A DNA stretch of 64,000 nucleotides from Teretinema zuelzerae (GTDB lineage: Bacteria; Spirochaetota; Spirochaetia; Treponematales; Treponemataceae). The position numbers and the translations under genes were made by a program. The notes beneath the pieces are model-generated. The model was given only the letters and a program-made list of their open reading frames with translations, was not told the origin of the DNA and searched no databases. Shown here piece after piece: positions 27,098 to 36,446 of the stretch (within the stretch, counting starts at the first letter, position 1; each line of letters begins with the position of its first letter). The stretch spans positions 1,426,001-1,490,000 of the forward strand of contig NZ_JAINWA010000001.1 in assembly GCF_021021555.1 (NCBI RefSeq), written 5' to 3'.

Positions 27098-28903
27098 GTG
27101 AATACAGCTTTTCTACCGGTAAACCGTGCGGATTTGCAGGCTCGCAACTGGCCGGAGTGCGACTTCATCATCGTTTCCGGCGACGCGTATGTAGACCACC
27201 CGGCCTTCGCGGCGGCTCTTCTCGGGCGGCTGCTGGAGGCTCAGGGCTGGAAGGTCGGAATCATCGCCCAACCCGACTGCAACGATTCCCGGAACCAGTA
27301 CGGGCTCGCCCGCCTCGGACAGCCCCGGCTGGCCTGGCTGGTGAGCGCGGGAGCCATGGATTCCATGGTAGCCCGCTACACCGCGAACAATAAACCCAGA
27401 TCGGGCGACTCCTATTCGCCCGGCGGCAAGATCGGCTTTCGTCCCGACCGGGCGATCATAACCTACGTATCCAAAATCCGCGAAATCTCGAAGGGCGTTC
27501 CGATTATCATCGGCGGGATAGAAGCGTCCCTGAGGCGCATGGCGCATTACGACTACTGGTCGAATACCGTACGCCGCTCCGTCCTTCTGGACAGCAAGGC
27601 CGACCTGCTCGTGTACGGCATGGGGGAAACGCCCATCCTCGAGATAGCGGATAAACTCTCCAGAGGCGAACCGCTTCGGGGAATACGGGGAACTTGCTGG
27701 CGCACCGGCAGGGAAGATGAAGTGCCCCGCGACGGCGTCAAACTTCCCTCGTTCGAAGAAATCAAAGCATCGAAAGAAGCCTTTTGCGAACACTACCTCA
27801 TCCAGGAGCGAAACACCGATCCGTTTTCCGGCTCGGTTCTCGTCGAGCAGAGCGAAGCCAGATTCGTTGTACAGGAGAAGCCCTGCTTCCCCCTGGAAAC
27901 CGCCGAGTTCGACCGGGTCATGGAGCTGCCCTACGCCAGAACCTGGCATCCGGACTACGACGCGGCCGGCGGCATTCCCGCCCTCGAGGAAGTACAGTTT
28001 TCGCTCACCAGCTGCAGGGGCTGCTTCGGCGCATGCGCCTTTTGCGCGATCACCTTTCATCAGGGACGGCTCATTCAAACGCGCAGCCATGAATCCCTGG
28101 AAAGGGAGGCCGTCTTGCTCAGCAAGCGCAGCGATTTCAAGGGCTACATCCACGACGTGGGCGGTCCAAGCGCCAATTTCCGCGTTCCGGCCTGCGAAAA
28201 GCAGAAAACTGCCGGAGCCTGCCCCGACAGGCAGTGCCTGGGAACCGAACCCTGCCCCGCGCTCAAGGCGGACCACTCGGATTACGTTCGGCTCTTGCGC
28301 CGATTGCGGGCGCTGCCGAACATAAAAAAGGTTTTTGTCCGCTCCGGAATCCGTTTCGATTACGTAATGAAAGATCCCGACAAAACATTCTTGCGGGAGC
28401 TGTGCGAGCATCACGTCTCAGGCCAGCTGAAGGTGGCGCCCGAACATACGTCCGATGCCGTTCTCTCCTGCATGAGAAAATCGAGCCACGGAGTGTGGAA
28501 GGAATTTGAAAAAGCCTTTCAGGAAATAAATGCAGACCTGGGGAAAAAGCAATATCTCATTCCCTACTACATCGCAAGCCATCCGGGAGCCGATTTGGCC
28601 GACGCTTTGCACACTGCCCTCGCCCTTAAAAAAACCGGCTTCGTTCCCGACCAGGTGCAGGATTTTTATCCGACGCCGGGAACGCTTGCGACCTGCATGT
28701 ACTGGACAGGATTGGACCCGGAAACAGGAAAAGAAGTTCCGGTAGCCCGCGGGGCCCATGAGAGGGCGCTGCAGCGGGCCCTCCTCCAGTTCAACAAGCC
28801 GGAAAACCGGAAACTGGTAATAGAAGCGCTCCAAAAGCTGAACAGGGAAGACCTGCTGCCCGTCCTGCTCGGAAAAGCTCCCGTACGAACCCGCAAAAAA
28901 TAA
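27098..28903 (+). CDS. ygiQ: YgiQ family radical SAM protein
   Basis: The product is 601 residues with a GTG start. The N-terminal half has a B12-binding-like fold region (VSGDAYVDHPAFAAALLGRLLEA) and the typical GGIEASLRR and YDYWSN segments of the YgiQ family. The radical SAM cluster site is CFGACAFC (CxxxCxxC) at about residue 312 in a CRGCFGACAFCAITFHQGR context. The C-terminal part holds the family's KVAPEHTS and QVQDFYPTPGT motifs. Length agrees with the family. The reaction is not known. It is translationally close-coupled to the Nfu gene. Confidence 0.9.
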   Translation: MNTAFLPVNRADLQARNWPECDFIIVSGDAYVDHPAFAAALLGRLLEAQGWKVGIIAQPDCNDSRNQYGLARLGQPRLAWLVSAGAMDSMVARYTANNKPRSGDSYSPGGKIGFRPDRAIITYVSKIREISKGVPIIIGGIEASLRRMAHYDYWSNTVRRSVLLDSKADLLVYGMGETPILEIADKLSRGEPLRGIRGTCWRTGREDEVPRDGVKLPSFEEIKASKEAFCEHYLIQERNTDPFSGSVLVEQSEARFVVQEKPCFPLETAEFDRVMELPYARTWHPDYDAAGGIPALEEVQFSLTSCRGCFGACAFCAITFHQGRLIQTRSHESLEREAVLLSKRSDFKGYIHDVGGPSANFRVPACEKQKTAGACPDRQCLGTEPCPALKADHSDYVRLLRRLRALPNIKKVFVRSGIRFDYVMKDPDKTFLRELCEHHVSGQLKVAPEHTSDAVLSCMRKSSHGVWKEFEKAFQEINADLGKKQYLIPYYIASHPGADLADALHTALALKKTGFVPDQVQDFYPTPGTLATCMYWTGLDPETGKEVPVARGAHERALQRALLQFNKPENRKLVIEALQKLNREDLLPVLLGKAPVRTRKK

Positions 28904-28908
28904 AAAAA

Positions 28909-28928
28909 GGCGCCCTCAGGCGCCCTTT
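28909..28928 (-). terminator. Terminator of the small membrane protein gene
   Basis: Read on the minus strand, a GGCGCC/GGCGCC stem with a four-base loop is followed by a run of seven T. On the plus strand the hairpin also follows ygiQ by a few bases, but its T-tract is poor. Confidence 0.6.
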
Positions 28929-28959
28929 GATTCGACACTACGGTGAAACCGGAGCGTTT

Positions 28960-29241
28960 TTACCACCAGCCGAACAGAACTCCGGCGCGGGTGCAGTACC
29001 ACACCAGAATGACCAGGGAAATAGTGCTCAGGGCTTTAAACCAATAGGCGACTGTGACGCCGTCTTTGCTCAATTGCACGCTCTCGAAAAGTGAAAGACC
29101 CACCAGAATGATGAACCCGACGAGCGCGTAAACGCCGTACATGGCGTTGTTGTTGGCGATGGCGTCGAGGGAAAGAGTGAACGAGAATATGAAAATGAGG
29201 ATCAATACAAAAAACAAAGACATAACAGATTTATTATCCAT
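28960..29241 (-). CDS. Small three-helix membrane protein, unknown function
   Basis: The product is 93 residues with three hydrophobic helices (about 7-27, 34-54 and 68-88) and short polar links. I recognise no family. I start at the ATG at 29241 (MDNKSVMSLFF), downstream of AAAGGAG, rather than at the in-frame TTG at 29283, which overlaps the promoter region. It is a single gene transcribed away from slyD, with its own promoter and terminator. Confidence 0.65.
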   Translation of the reverse strand: MDNKSVMSLFFVLILIFIFSFTLSLDAIANNNAMYGVYALVGFIILVGLSLFESVQLSKDGVTVAYWFKALSTISLVILVWYCTRAGVLFGWW

Positions 29242-29267
29242 AAATATCCACAGCTCCTTTGCAAGTG

Positions 29268-29296
29268 AGTATAGCGTGCGCAATACCGTTTGTCCA
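29268..29296 (-). promoter_or_regulatory. Promoter of the small membrane protein gene
   Basis: TGGACA, 17 nt and TATACT lie on the minus strand, about 26 nt before the ATG at 29241. Confidence 0.55.
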
Positions 29297-29328
29297 TCTT
29301 ATTTTTACCTTTCCCGGCCGGCCTTCGC

Positions 29329-29357
29329 TTGCCGGCGGCACCGGATTGTGTTATTTT
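29329..29357 (+). promoter_or_regulatory. Putative slyD promoter
   Basis: A weak -35 TTGCCG, a 17-nt spacer and TATTTT lie 28 nt before the ATG at 29386. Confidence 0.35.
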
Positions 29358-29385
29358 CACAGTAACTCTCTTAGAAGGAAGCATT

Positions 29386-29937
29386 ATGACTATTTCCAAA
29401 GACAGCGTCGTCAGCATCGAATACACCCTGACAGACGCAGAAAACGAGGTTCTTGACTCATCAGAGGGCATGGGCCCTCTTGAATATCTTCATGGACACA
29501 ACAACCTCATTCCCGGACTCGAGCGCCAGCTCGAAGGGAAAAAGGCGGGAGACAGCCTCAAGGCCACAGTAGCCCCTGCGGACGCTTACGGCGAACGCGC
29601 GGACGATCTGGTCGTTCAGGTTGAACGCTCCCAGTTCCCGGACGATGTCGAGATCACGGAAGGCATGCAGTTCGAAGCGGGCGGCCCCGACGGCTCGCGC
29701 ATCGTTACGGTGACCGCGATCGACGGAGACAAAATCACCGTCGACGCTAACCATCCCCTCGCGGGAGAAACCCTGCACTTCGACGTTAAGGTTCTTTCCG
29801 TTCGCGAAGCAACCGACGACGAAAAGGCTAACGGCCTGGATCAGGGTTGCGGCTGCGGATGCGGCGATGATTGCGGAGACGACTGCGGCGAAGAGGGCTG
29901 CGGTTGCGGATCCGGCGGTTGCGGCTGCGGCCACTAA
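29386..29937 (+). CDS. slyD: SlyD-type FKBP peptidyl-prolyl isomerase with metal-binding tail
   Basis: The product is 183 residues. The FKBP domain (1-70 and 130-150) shows VSIEYTLTDAENEVLDSS and GPLEYLHGHNNLIPGLE, and the insert-in-flap chaperone domain lies between (EITEGMQFEAGG). It isomerises prolyl bonds and acts as a folding chaperone in the cytosol. The last 30 residues are Gly/Cys rich with nine Cys, one His and several Asp, as in SlyD proteins that bind nickel. The ATG at 29386 follows AGAAGGA; an in-frame upstream start at 29290 would add a non-homologous leader. A strong terminator follows. Confidence 0.9.
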   Translation: MTISKDSVVSIEYTLTDAENEVLDSSEGMGPLEYLHGHNNLIPGLERQLEGKKAGDSLKATVAPADAYGERADDLVVQVERSQFPDDVEITEGMQFEAGGPDGSRIVTVTAIDGDKITVDANHPLAGETLHFDVKVLSVREATDDEKANGLDQGCGCGCGDDCGDDCGEEGCGCGSGGCGCGH

Positions 29938-29948
29938 ACGTCGGCAAG

Positions 29949-30005
29949 GACCTGCCTCCGGAAGCTAGACGCGATGCGCCGTTCCGGGCGGCAGGTCTTT
30001 TTTTT
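29949..30005 (+). terminator. Intrinsic terminator after slyD
   Basis: A GACCTGCC/GGCAGGTC stem with an inner CCGGAA/TTCCGG pairing is followed by eight T. Confidence 0.85.
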
Positions 30006-30055
30006 AAAAGCGCTAACGGCCTCGATACAGAGGCTTTTCAAGGTTGCCTCTAATA

Positions 30056-31120
30056 ATGATTCGATCCTCCCGCACGGAGATCGCGACCGCATGGTTCGGC
30101 GCTCTCTGCTTTTTCCTCTCTGCAGTTGAATACCTCATCCCGAAGCCGCTTCCCTTCCTCAGGCTCGGCCTCGCGAATTTGCCCATCATGCTCGCAACGG
30201 AAATACTTCCCTTGCCGGCCTTCGCGGTGCTTGTGCTTGTAAAGATCCTTGCCCAGGGCCTGATCGGGGGGACTCTTTTCTCCTATATTTTTCTCTTTTC
30301 GGCCGCAGGAACACTGAGCTCCGCCCTTCTCATGTACCTGCTCGCTCTTCCGGGAAAACGCCGTATTTCCTACGCCGGCATCAGCGTCGCCGGAGCCTTC
30401 GCCTCGAACGCGGCTCAGCTCGGCATGGCGCGCTGGTATATCTTCGGTCCGAGCGCGTGGTATATCGCGCCGCCCTTTCTGGCCGTCGGCGCGGTCAGCG
30501 GACTCCTTCTGGGTCTTTTCGCGAACCGCTTCGCGAGCCGATCGCAGTGGCTCGAGGGTCTTCGCTCAGGGACTGGATCTCTGCCAAAAGACGCCTTCGA
30601 CCCGGACAGCGGCGCTCAAACTGGCCCAGCCGCGCGTAAGCAGGGGTTCTTCAACGCGCCTGCTTTTCGGGCAGCCGCAGGTTTTGCGTTTTTAGGCGTA
30701 CTGCTCTTTTCTGATAATCCCGCGATTCAGGGAGCTGTAGTCGCGGCGGCGGCCGTTCTTCTGATATGCGACGGAGGCAAGATCAGCTCGGTTCCCGCGC
30801 TCGTAATGACTGCCGGCATTATCGGCTTTAATCTGTTAACGCCGTTCGGCAAGGTTCTTTATCAGCCTTTCGGATTGCCGATTACGGAAGGAGCCCTTCT
30901 CTCCGGAATTCAAAAAGCCCTCACGGTGGAGGGCATGTTGTTCATTTCTCGATGGATGATGAAGAGCGGCTTTCGCCTGCCGGGAAAACCGGGAGAATTG
31001 ATCGCCCGGGTGTTGTCCATTCTCGGCTATCTGACAGCCCGAAAGAGCCGGTTCGATCCGAAAGAGCCGATCGCGAGCATAGACAGAATTATGCTCGGAG
31101 ACGAGACAGAGCCTCGCTAG
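30056..31120 (+). CDS. Gx transporter family protein (heptaprenyl diphosphate synthase component I-like)
   Basis: The product is 354 residues. The first 170 match the Hpre_diP_synt_I / Gx transporter family, an S-component-like membrane protein: LPFLRLGLANLPIMLATEI, VKILAQGLIGGTLFSYIFLFS and GAFASNAAQLGMARWYIFG. A charged linker (about 175-205) separates a second hydrophobic half of about five helices that resembles no domain I can name with confidence. Despite the historic name, a transport role (substrate uptake with an energy-coupling partner) is more likely than prenyl synthesis. I prefer the ATG at 30056 to the TTG four codons upstream. The 3' end overlaps the convergent TPR gene by 32 nt. 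Confidence 0.7.
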   Translation: MIRSSRTEIATAWFGALCFFLSAVEYLIPKPLPFLRLGLANLPIMLATEILPLPAFAVLVLVKILAQGLIGGTLFSYIFLFSAAGTLSSALLMYLLALPGKRRISYAGISVAGAFASNAAQLGMARWYIFGPSAWYIAPPFLAVGAVSGLLLGLFANRFASRSQWLEGLRSGTGSLPKDAFDPDSGAQTGPAARKQGFFNAPAFRAAAGFAFLGVLLFSDNPAIQGAVVAAAAVLLICDGGKISSVPALVMTAGIIGFNLLTPFGKVLYQPFGLPITEGALLSGIQKALTVEGMLFISRWMMKSGFRLPGKPGELIARVLSILGYLTARKSRFDPKEPIASIDRIMLGDETEPR

Positions 31121-31736
31121 CGGGTTTGTAGTCGGGCCTCAGCTTGAGCGCGCGCTGATAGGCCTCGATTGCCCACTGCTTATCCCCTACGCTTTCCCGC
31201 ACGCCTCCCAGCCGGAACCACCACAGCGAAATCGAAGGCTCAAGGTACACAGCCGCCGAGTACGCGATCTCCGCCCTGTTCATCTGTTTGGTTATGCGGT
31301 AAATCTCGCCGACGAAAAAATACGCGGTGCTGATGCGTTCGCCTCTCGGAGCTGCATCGATGTATTTTTCCATGTTCTTCAGCGAATCTTTGTAGTTGCC
31401 CTGATAAAAGTAGGCTTCGCCGAGGGTTTCGACGATCCGGTAGTCCGAGCTGATTTTCAACGCCTCGAGGCAGACATCCACTGTTTCCTGATATTTTTCC
31501 AGCCGTATCAAAGCCCAGCCCCGAACGGTATATGCGTCCATGTTCTTGGGATTGGCGGATAAATCGAGCATGCACACATCGATAGACTGTTGATACATCG
31601 CTCGGGCGTCTTCGGTTCTTCCGATCGCGTCGAGATCGCGGCCGTTCCGGTAGAGTTTCAGGGCGTCGGGCTTATCCTGAGCCCCGGCAAGTCCGGAAAT
31701 CAAAACCATGCAGGCTATTATTACACGTATTTTCAT
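31089..31736 (-). CDS. Secreted TPR-repeat protein
   Basis: The product is 215 residues with a cleavable signal peptide (MKIRVIIACMVLISGLAGA). About five TPR units follow, seen in GRTEDARAMYQQSI, EKYQETVDVCLEALK, GNYKDSLKNMEKYI, KQMNRAEIAYSAAVYLEP and GDKQWAIEAYQRALKLRP. It is probably a periplasmic scaffold for protein contacts; partners are unknown. It is transcribed towards the PFL gene, 51 nt downstream on the far side of its own start, and converges with the Gx transporter gene. Confidence 0.8.
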   Translation of the reverse strand: MKIRVIIACMVLISGLAGAQDKPDALKLYRNGRDLDAIGRTEDARAMYQQSIDVCMLDLSANPKNMDAYTVRGWALIRLEKYQETVDVCLEALKISSDYRIVETLGEAYFYQGNYKDSLKNMEKYIDAAPRGERISTAYFFVGEIYRITKQMNRAEIAYSAAVYLEPSISLWWFRLGGVRESVGDKQWAIEAYQRALKLRPDYKPASEALSRLRA

Positions 31737-31787
31737 GCTTCTACTATCTTCCTTTTCGCGCGATTTTTCAACCGCGCAGGGCCGTTC

Positions 31788-33149
31788 TCAGTTGCGGAAA
31801 CTATGAATGGGGGCGGGAATCCGTCCGCCGCGGTTAATGAAATCCGCGCAGGAAAAGGTATTCACCGGCATGATGGGCGCTCCGCCGAGCAACCCGCCGA
31901 ACTCCGCCCACTCGCCCGCCGCCTTTCCCGGAACGGGGATTACGCGGACGGCCGTCGTTTTATTGTTCACCATGCCGATGGCCAGCTCATCCGCAATGAT
32001 GCCGGAAATCGTCTCGGCAGTCGTATCTCCGGGAATAGCGATCATGTCGAGCCCGACCGAGCAGACGCAGGTCATCGCTTCCAGTTTTTCCAGATTGATC
32101 GAACCGGCGCGAACCGCCGCGACCATCCCCTCGTCTTCGGAAACGGGAATGAAGGCTCCTGAAAGCCCGCCCACGTTGGTGGACGCCATTACGCCGCCTT
32201 TTTTCACCATATCGGTGAGCATCGCCAGGGCGGCCGTCGTTCCCGGGGCTCCCGCGGACTCCAGGCCCATTTCCTCCAGAATCCTGGCGACCGAATCGCC
32301 GACGGCCGGAGTCGGCGCCAAAGACAGGTCCAGAATGCCGAAGGGAACCTCGAGCCGGCGCGCGGCTTCCTGGCCGACGAGCAGGCCCATCCGCGTGATC
32401 TTGAACGCGGTTTTCTTGATGCCGTCGGCAAGCACGTCGAGCGGTTGGCCCCGATACTGCTCGCAGGCGGCTTTCACGACGCCGGGGCCGGAAACGCCGA
32501 CGGACAGCACCGTCTCGCCCTCGCCGACTCCGTGGAAGGCTCCCGCCATGAAGGGGTTGTCCTCGGGCGCGTTGCAGAACACGACGAGTTTGGCGCAGCC
32601 CAGTCCGTCGCGGTCGCTGGTGGCGGCGGCGGTTTCGCGGATAATCTGCCCCATGAGCTTGACGGCGTCCATGTTGATGCCGTTTTTGGTGGTTCCCAGA
32701 TTGATGGAGGCGCACACCCGGTTCGTTTCAGCCAGAGCGCGGGGGATCGAATTGATGAGCCGCCTGTCGCCGGAGGTCATGCCCTTCTGAACGAGGGCGG
32801 AAAAGCCGCCCACGAAATCCACGCCAAGCTCTACGGCGACCTCGTCCAGGGTTTTAGCCCACGGAGTAAAGTCGGTCTCGTCGGAGGATTCAGCGACAAG
32901 GGATATGGGAGTCACGGAAATGCGCTTGTTGATGATGGGAACGCCGAACTCGGCCTCGATTTCCCGACCAACGGACACCAGCCGTCCGGCGGTCCGCAGG
33001 AGCTTTTCCCGGATGCGGGAGCGGGAAGCTTCGCCCGAAGGTCCTGCGCAGTCGCGGAGGGAGATTCCCATCGTGATCGCGCGGACGTCGAGCTTGTGGC
33101 GCATAAACATGTCTACCGTTTCTTGAATTTCTACCGGAGAAAACATCAT
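31788..33149 (-). CDS. PFL family protein (UPF0210)
   Basis: The product is 453 residues and matches the UPF0210/PFL family over its whole length: [22 protein letters not shown] at the start, [43 protein letters not shown] and [12 protein letters not shown] at the very end. The family is cytosolic and related to pyruvate-formate-lyase-like folds, but it lacks an assigned reaction. The ATG at 33149 follows GAGGAG. It is 15 nt downstream of an ACT-domain gene; this ACT-PFL pairing is conserved in many bacteria and suggests regulation by a small ligand, perhaps an amino acid. Confidence 0.88.
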   Translation of the reverse strand: MMFSPVEIQETVDMFMRHKLDVRAITMGISLRDCAGPSGEASRSRIREKLLRTAGRLVSVGREIEAEFGVPIINKRISVTPISLVAESSDETDFTPWAKTLDEVAVELGVDFVGGFSALVQKGMTSGDRRLINSIPRALAETNRVCASINLGTTKNGINMDAVKLMGQIIRETAAATSDRDGLGCAKLVVFCNAPEDNPFMAGAFHGVGEGETVLSVGVSGPGVVKAACEQYRGQPLDVLADGIKKTAFKITRMGLLVGQEAARRLEVPFGILDLSLAPTPAVGDSVARILEEMGLESAGAPGTTAALAMLTDMVKKGGVMASTNVGGLSGAFIPVSEDEGMVAAVRAGSINLEKLEAMTCVCSVGLDMIAIPGDTTAETISGIIADELAIGMVNNKTTAVRVIPVPGKAAGEWAEFGGLLGGAPIMPVNTFSCADFINRGGRIPAPIHSFRN

Positions 33150-33164
33150 CGGGGGCTCCTCGTC

Positions 33165-33434
33165 TTAGATGCGGTGCATGGCGGTAAAAACCTGCTCATG
33201 CATCATGTTGATGCTCACCCCTAAATCGGCGCCTAAAAGCGTCAGGGATTCTTTCGTTTCCTGAATCGCGCAGGTAGCCTTGGAAAGATCCACCATCATC
33301 ATCATGACGAAATTCCCCGACAAAATCGTTTGGGAGATGTCGATTATATTGATGCCGTGTTCGGCAAGCCAGGAGGAGAGACGGGCGATGATGCCCACCT
33401 GATCGGTTCCTACAACTGTGATTATCGCATTCAT
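33165..33434 (-). CDS. ACT domain protein (UPF0237)
   Basis: The product is 89 residues, a single ACT domain (AIITVVGTDQVGIIARLSSWLAEHGINIIDISQTI, then GNFVMMMMVDLS). ACT domains bind small molecules, often amino acids, and dimerise to control an enzyme. The obvious client is the PFL protein encoded 15 nt downstream. A promoter lies just upstream, so the pair is separate from the che operon. Confidence 0.88.
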   Translation of the reverse strand: MNAIITVVGTDQVGIIARLSSWLAEHGINIIDISQTILSGNFVMMMMVDLSKATCAIQETKESLTLLGADLGVSINMMHEQVFTAMHRI

Positions 33435-33454
33435 GAAAAACCTCGCAAGCCGGT

Positions 33455-33483
33455 ATCATACCTGCTATGAAAAGCGCTGACAA
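33455..33483 (-). promoter_or_regulatory. Promoter of the ACT-PFL pair
   Basis: TTGTCA, a 17-nt spacer and TATGAT lie on the minus strand, 20 nt before the ACT gene and just after the cheD stop. Confidence 0.6.
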
Positions 33484-33499
33484 GCGGGGTTTCGGCGCG

Positions 33500-34084
33500 T
33501 CAGAAAAGAATCGGACCGCCCGAGCCGCCGGCGTCGGACTCCCTGAGCCGTTGGGAGTACACATCTTCCCGATGCGCGAGGCCGGAGGACTCCGTACGCG
33601 AAAAACGCATGAGAACCCTGGATTCCAGGGGAAAAAAGACGATTTTCCGGGGGAGGGATCCGCCGACGCTGTACGAATCCACGACGATATGCTCCGCCTC
33701 GAGAAATCCGAAAATAAACTCGATATTCATTTTCGGGATATTGTACGTCGCTTCCTTGCGGAAATCGATGACCGAGCTGCCGCCGAACACCTTCGCGTGA
33801 AGGTTTTTCTTTACTCCGCCCTTTTTCAGGATTTCGTTTATTAGCAACTCCATGGCGTTGATGCCGTAGCGCGAGCTCTGGGAGAACAGGCCTTCTTCGT
33901 CGCGCGTTTTCGGAAACGGAAGCATAAAATGGTTAAGTCCGCCTACCTTCGCGGTGCGGTCGAACAAGGCGACCGAAATGCAGGAGCCCAGCAGCGTAGA
34001 AATAATTACATCTTCCGCGGATGCGAAATAGTCGCCGGGGCCGATATACTTCTCAGGCTTCCCGAATTGGGCGTTATACCTCAA
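33500..34084 (-). CDS. cheD: CheD chemoreceptor glutamine deamidase
   Basis: The product is 194 residues. CheD deamidates Gln residues in chemoreceptors and, in some species, works with CheC. The catalytic Cys is in LLGSCISVAL and the His in GGLNHFMLP; the Thr/Ser-side segment KVFGGSSV is also present. The C-terminal 35 residues extend beyond the core and are Gly/Ser rich. The start is TTG and overlaps the cheY stop (TTGA), so translation is coupled. It is the last gene of the che operon. Confidence 0.9.
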   Translation of the reverse strand: MRYNAQFGKPEKYIGPGDYFASAEDVIISTLLGSCISVALFDRTAKVGGLNHFMLPFPKTRDEEGLFSQSSRYGINAMELLINEILKKGGVKKNLHAKVFGGSSVIDFRKEATYNIPKMNIEFIFGFLEAEHIVVDSYSVGGSLPRKIVFFPLESRVLMRFSRTESSGLAHREDVYSQRLRESDAGGSGGPILF

Positions 34085-34446
34085 GGCATTACTTTTTTGA
34101 TGGTCTCTAACAGTTTCTCGTTATTAAAGGGTTTCACAATCCAACCAGTGGCTCCGGCCTTTTTTCCTTCCTCCACGACCGAACCCTGCGATTCGGTGGT
34201 CAGAACGAGTATCGGCACGAATTTTATCCCGTCGGTTTCCCGGATTTTTTTCACCATGGTCAAGCCGTCCATATTGGGCATGTTCACGTCGGTTATAACG
34301 AGCTGAACCTTCTGCTCGGAAAGCCTTTTCAAGCCCTCTTCTCCGTCTGCGGCTTCAAAAACGGTGTATCCGCTCTGTTCAAGAATAAACCGCACGCTTT
34401 GGCGGATAGATACGGAATCATCGACAACAAGAATCGCAGCGCCCAT
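34081..34446 (-). CDS. cheY: CheY chemotaxis response regulator
   Basis: The product is 121 residues, a single receiver domain. The acidic pair is in VVDDS, the phosphorylated Asp is in VITDVNMPNMDG (about residue 53), the Thr is in VLTTES and the Lys is in WIVKPF. Phosphorylated by CheA, it acts on the flagellar motor switch. It starts after GGGAGG, 107 nt beyond cheB, the largest gap in the operon. Confidence 0.92.
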   Translation of the reverse strand: MGAAILVVDDSVSIRQSVRFILEQSGYTVFEAADGEEGLKRLSEQKVQLVITDVNMPNMDGLTMVKKIRETDGIKFVPILVLTTESQGSVVEEGKKAGATGWIVKPFNNEKLLETIKKVMP

Positions 34447-34553
34447 ATGTCAGCCTCCCGAAAAAACTCAGTAAAAGCTACAGGCTTCGGCCGGAGCCGA
34501 ACCCGTGCTTACTCTATTTTACAATTACCGCAGGCGGATTGCAAACCAAAACA

Positions 34554-35618
34554 TCAGCGAGCCTTGCTCTTTTTAATGACCAGGTCCGCCAGATCGTTCA
34601 AAGTCGCGATTTTATCGACGGCGCCGATTTTAATCGCTTCCTTGGGCATCCCGAACACCACGCAGGATTGCTCATCCTGGGCGAAGTTAAAGGCGCCGGC
34701 CTGTTTCATCTCAAGCATGCCCTTGGCTCCGTCGTCGCCCATCCCGGTCATTATGACGCCGATCGCGTTTTTTCCCGCGTACCGCGCGGTCGAGCGGAAC
34801 AGAACATCCACGGACGGCCTGTGCCGCGACACCAGCGGACCGTTTTTAATCTCTACGTAGTACCTGGCGCCCGAACGCTTCAGCAACAAATGCTTGTTGC
34901 CCGGCGCTATTAAAACCCGGCCGCGCAGAACGGTATCGTTGTCTTCCGCTTCCTTTATATTGACGGCGCAGATGCCGTCCAGGCGCGACGCGAACGCCGC
35001 GGTGAAATGCTCCGGCATATGCTGAACGATCACCACGCCGGGACAGTCTATCGGAAGCTGTTCCAGGAACACCCGCAACGCCTCCGTTCCGCCGGTAGAC
35101 GCGCCGACGACGATGACGCTTTCGGTCGTTTCGATCGACACGTTCGGCGACCCCATCGGAAGGATTACGTCGGCAGTGAGCTTCGGCGCGACCGCAGGCA
35201 CAGAAGAGCTTATTTTCTTTACACGCGTCAAATGCGCCGCCCTGACGGCGTCGGTTATCATTACGCGGGATTCTTCCAGAAATTCCTTCGTGCCGATCTT
35301 CGGTTTCTGAATAATATCGACGGCCCCGAACTGCATCGCCTGAAATACGTTCTGGGATCCCTCCTCGGCCTTGCTCGAACAAATAATCACCGGAATAGGA
35401 TGCTGGCTCATAATCTTCTTGAGGAAGGTCAGGCCGTCCATCTTCGGCATCTCGATATCGAGAATAATCACGTCGGGAATCTTGTGCTTCAGCTTCTCAA
35501 CGGCGTCGTAGGGATCCGAGGCCGTCGCGAGAACCGAAATATCGGATTCGTTGGAGAGCACTTCGGACAATGTCTGGCGTACGACGGCCGAATCGTCGAC
35601 AATCATCACATTGATCAT
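34554..35618 (-). CDS. cheB: CheB receptor methylesterase/glutamine deamidase
   Basis: The product is 354 residues. A receiver domain (DDS, phosphorylated Asp in [11 protein letters not shown], Lys in IQKPK) is followed by a linker and the esterase domain with its Ser-His-Asp triad: [17 protein letters not shown] and MTGMGDDGA. It removes methyl groups from chemoreceptors when phosphorylated by CheA. It follows cheR by 6 nt and is preceded by GAGGAG. Together with CheR and CheD it gives the strain a full adaptation system. Confidence 0.93.
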   Translation of the reverse strand: MINVMIVDDSAVVRQTLSEVLSNESDISVLATASDPYDAVEKLKHKIPDVIILDIEMPKMDGLTFLKKIMSQHPIPVIICSSKAEEGSQNVFQAMQFGAVDIIQKPKIGTKEFLEESRVMITDAVRAAHLTRVKKISSSVPAVAPKLTADVILPMGSPNVSIETTESVIVVGASTGGTEALRVFLEQLPIDCPGVVIVQHMPEHFTAAFASRLDGICAVNIKEAEDNDTVLRGRVLIAPGNKHLLLKRSGARYYVEIKNGPLVSRHRPSVDVLFRSTARYAGKNAIGVIMTGMGDDGAKGMLEMKQAGAFNFAQDEQSCVVFGMPKEAIKIGAVDKIATLNDLADLVIKKSKAR

Positions 35619-35624
35619 GTTCGG

Positions 35625-36446
35625 TTACTCCTCTTTACGGTATGCCGCCGTGGATATGCTTCGCAGAGCCAAATCAACAGACCCGATGTTTTCCGAATGC
35701 CCCATGAACAGATATCCTCCCGGGGCGATATGCGAGTAGATTCGCTGAAGAACCTGTTTCTGCGTCGGGCGGTCGAAATAAATGAATACGTTCCGGCAAA
35801 ATACTATATGATACTGCTTGCGGATCGGATATGAATCGTCCATCAAATTCAATTGACGGAACAGCACCTTTTGCCGGATCTCGGGAGTCATCCGAAGAGT
35901 CTTCTGCTCCGGGTTTTTGCTTTTCATGCAATACCGCCGCTTCAGCGAGTCCGGAATCTTCGAAGCCTGATGCAGCGTATATATCCCGGTTGTAGCGATC
36001 TTCAGCACCTTTTCCGAAATGTCGGTCCCCAGAATTTTGTACTCCAGGGGAATCGCTTTTGCCCGGGCGAATTCTTCTATCACCATGGCGAGCGTATAGG
36101 ATTCCTGGCCGGTCGACGCGGCTACCGACCAGACATTGAGATTCTTGATGCCGTTTTCCTGTACAAGGGACGGCAGTACCCTGGAAGTCATCAAATCGAA
36201 ATGATGGCTCTCGCGGAAAAAATCGGTCTCGTTCGTGGTGACCACGTCGATGAGCTGCTGAATCTCCTGCGCGAAGCCTTCGTCGCTGAACACGTAGTCG
36301 CAATACTGCTCATAGTCGTCGAGACGCAGCGCGCGCAGACGCTTTCCAAGGCGGGTTTCGAGCATGATCATCTTCGAGGGAGGCATTTTTATGCCGAGGT
36401 TTCCCTCGATGAAGGTACGAAAACGGTTAAACGATGCCTCAGTCAT
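35625..36446 (-). CDS. cheR: CheR chemoreceptor methyltransferase
   Basis: The product is 273 residues. An N-terminal all-alpha domain precedes the SAM-binding domain with NVWSVAASTGQESYTLAMV and the LGTDISEKVL segment; the catalytic region YHIVFCRNVFIYFD and the end GGYLFMGHSE are typical. It methylates receptor Glu residues. I place the start at 36446 (MTEASFNRF), preceded by AAAGGCGG and overlapping the cheA stop by 8 nt, rather than at 36485. Confidence 0.92.
   Translation of the reverse strand: MTEASFNRFRTFIEGNLGIKMPPSKMIMLETRLGKRLRALRLDDYEQYCDYVFSDEGFAQEIQQLIDVVTTNETDFFRESHHFDLMTSRVLPSLVQENGIKNLNVWSVAASTGQESYTLAMVIEEFARAKAIPLEYKILGTDISEKVLKIATTGIYTLHQASKIPDSLKRRYCMKSKNPEQKTLRMTPEIRQKVLFRQLNLMDDSYPIRKQYHIVFCRNVFIYFDRPTQKQVLQRIYSHIAPGGYLFMGHSENIGSVDLALRSISTAAYRKEE

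Noticed and set aside
27113-28414. 433-codon minus-strand ORF
   Set aside because: It is antisense to ygiQ; the real frame has the radical SAM motif.
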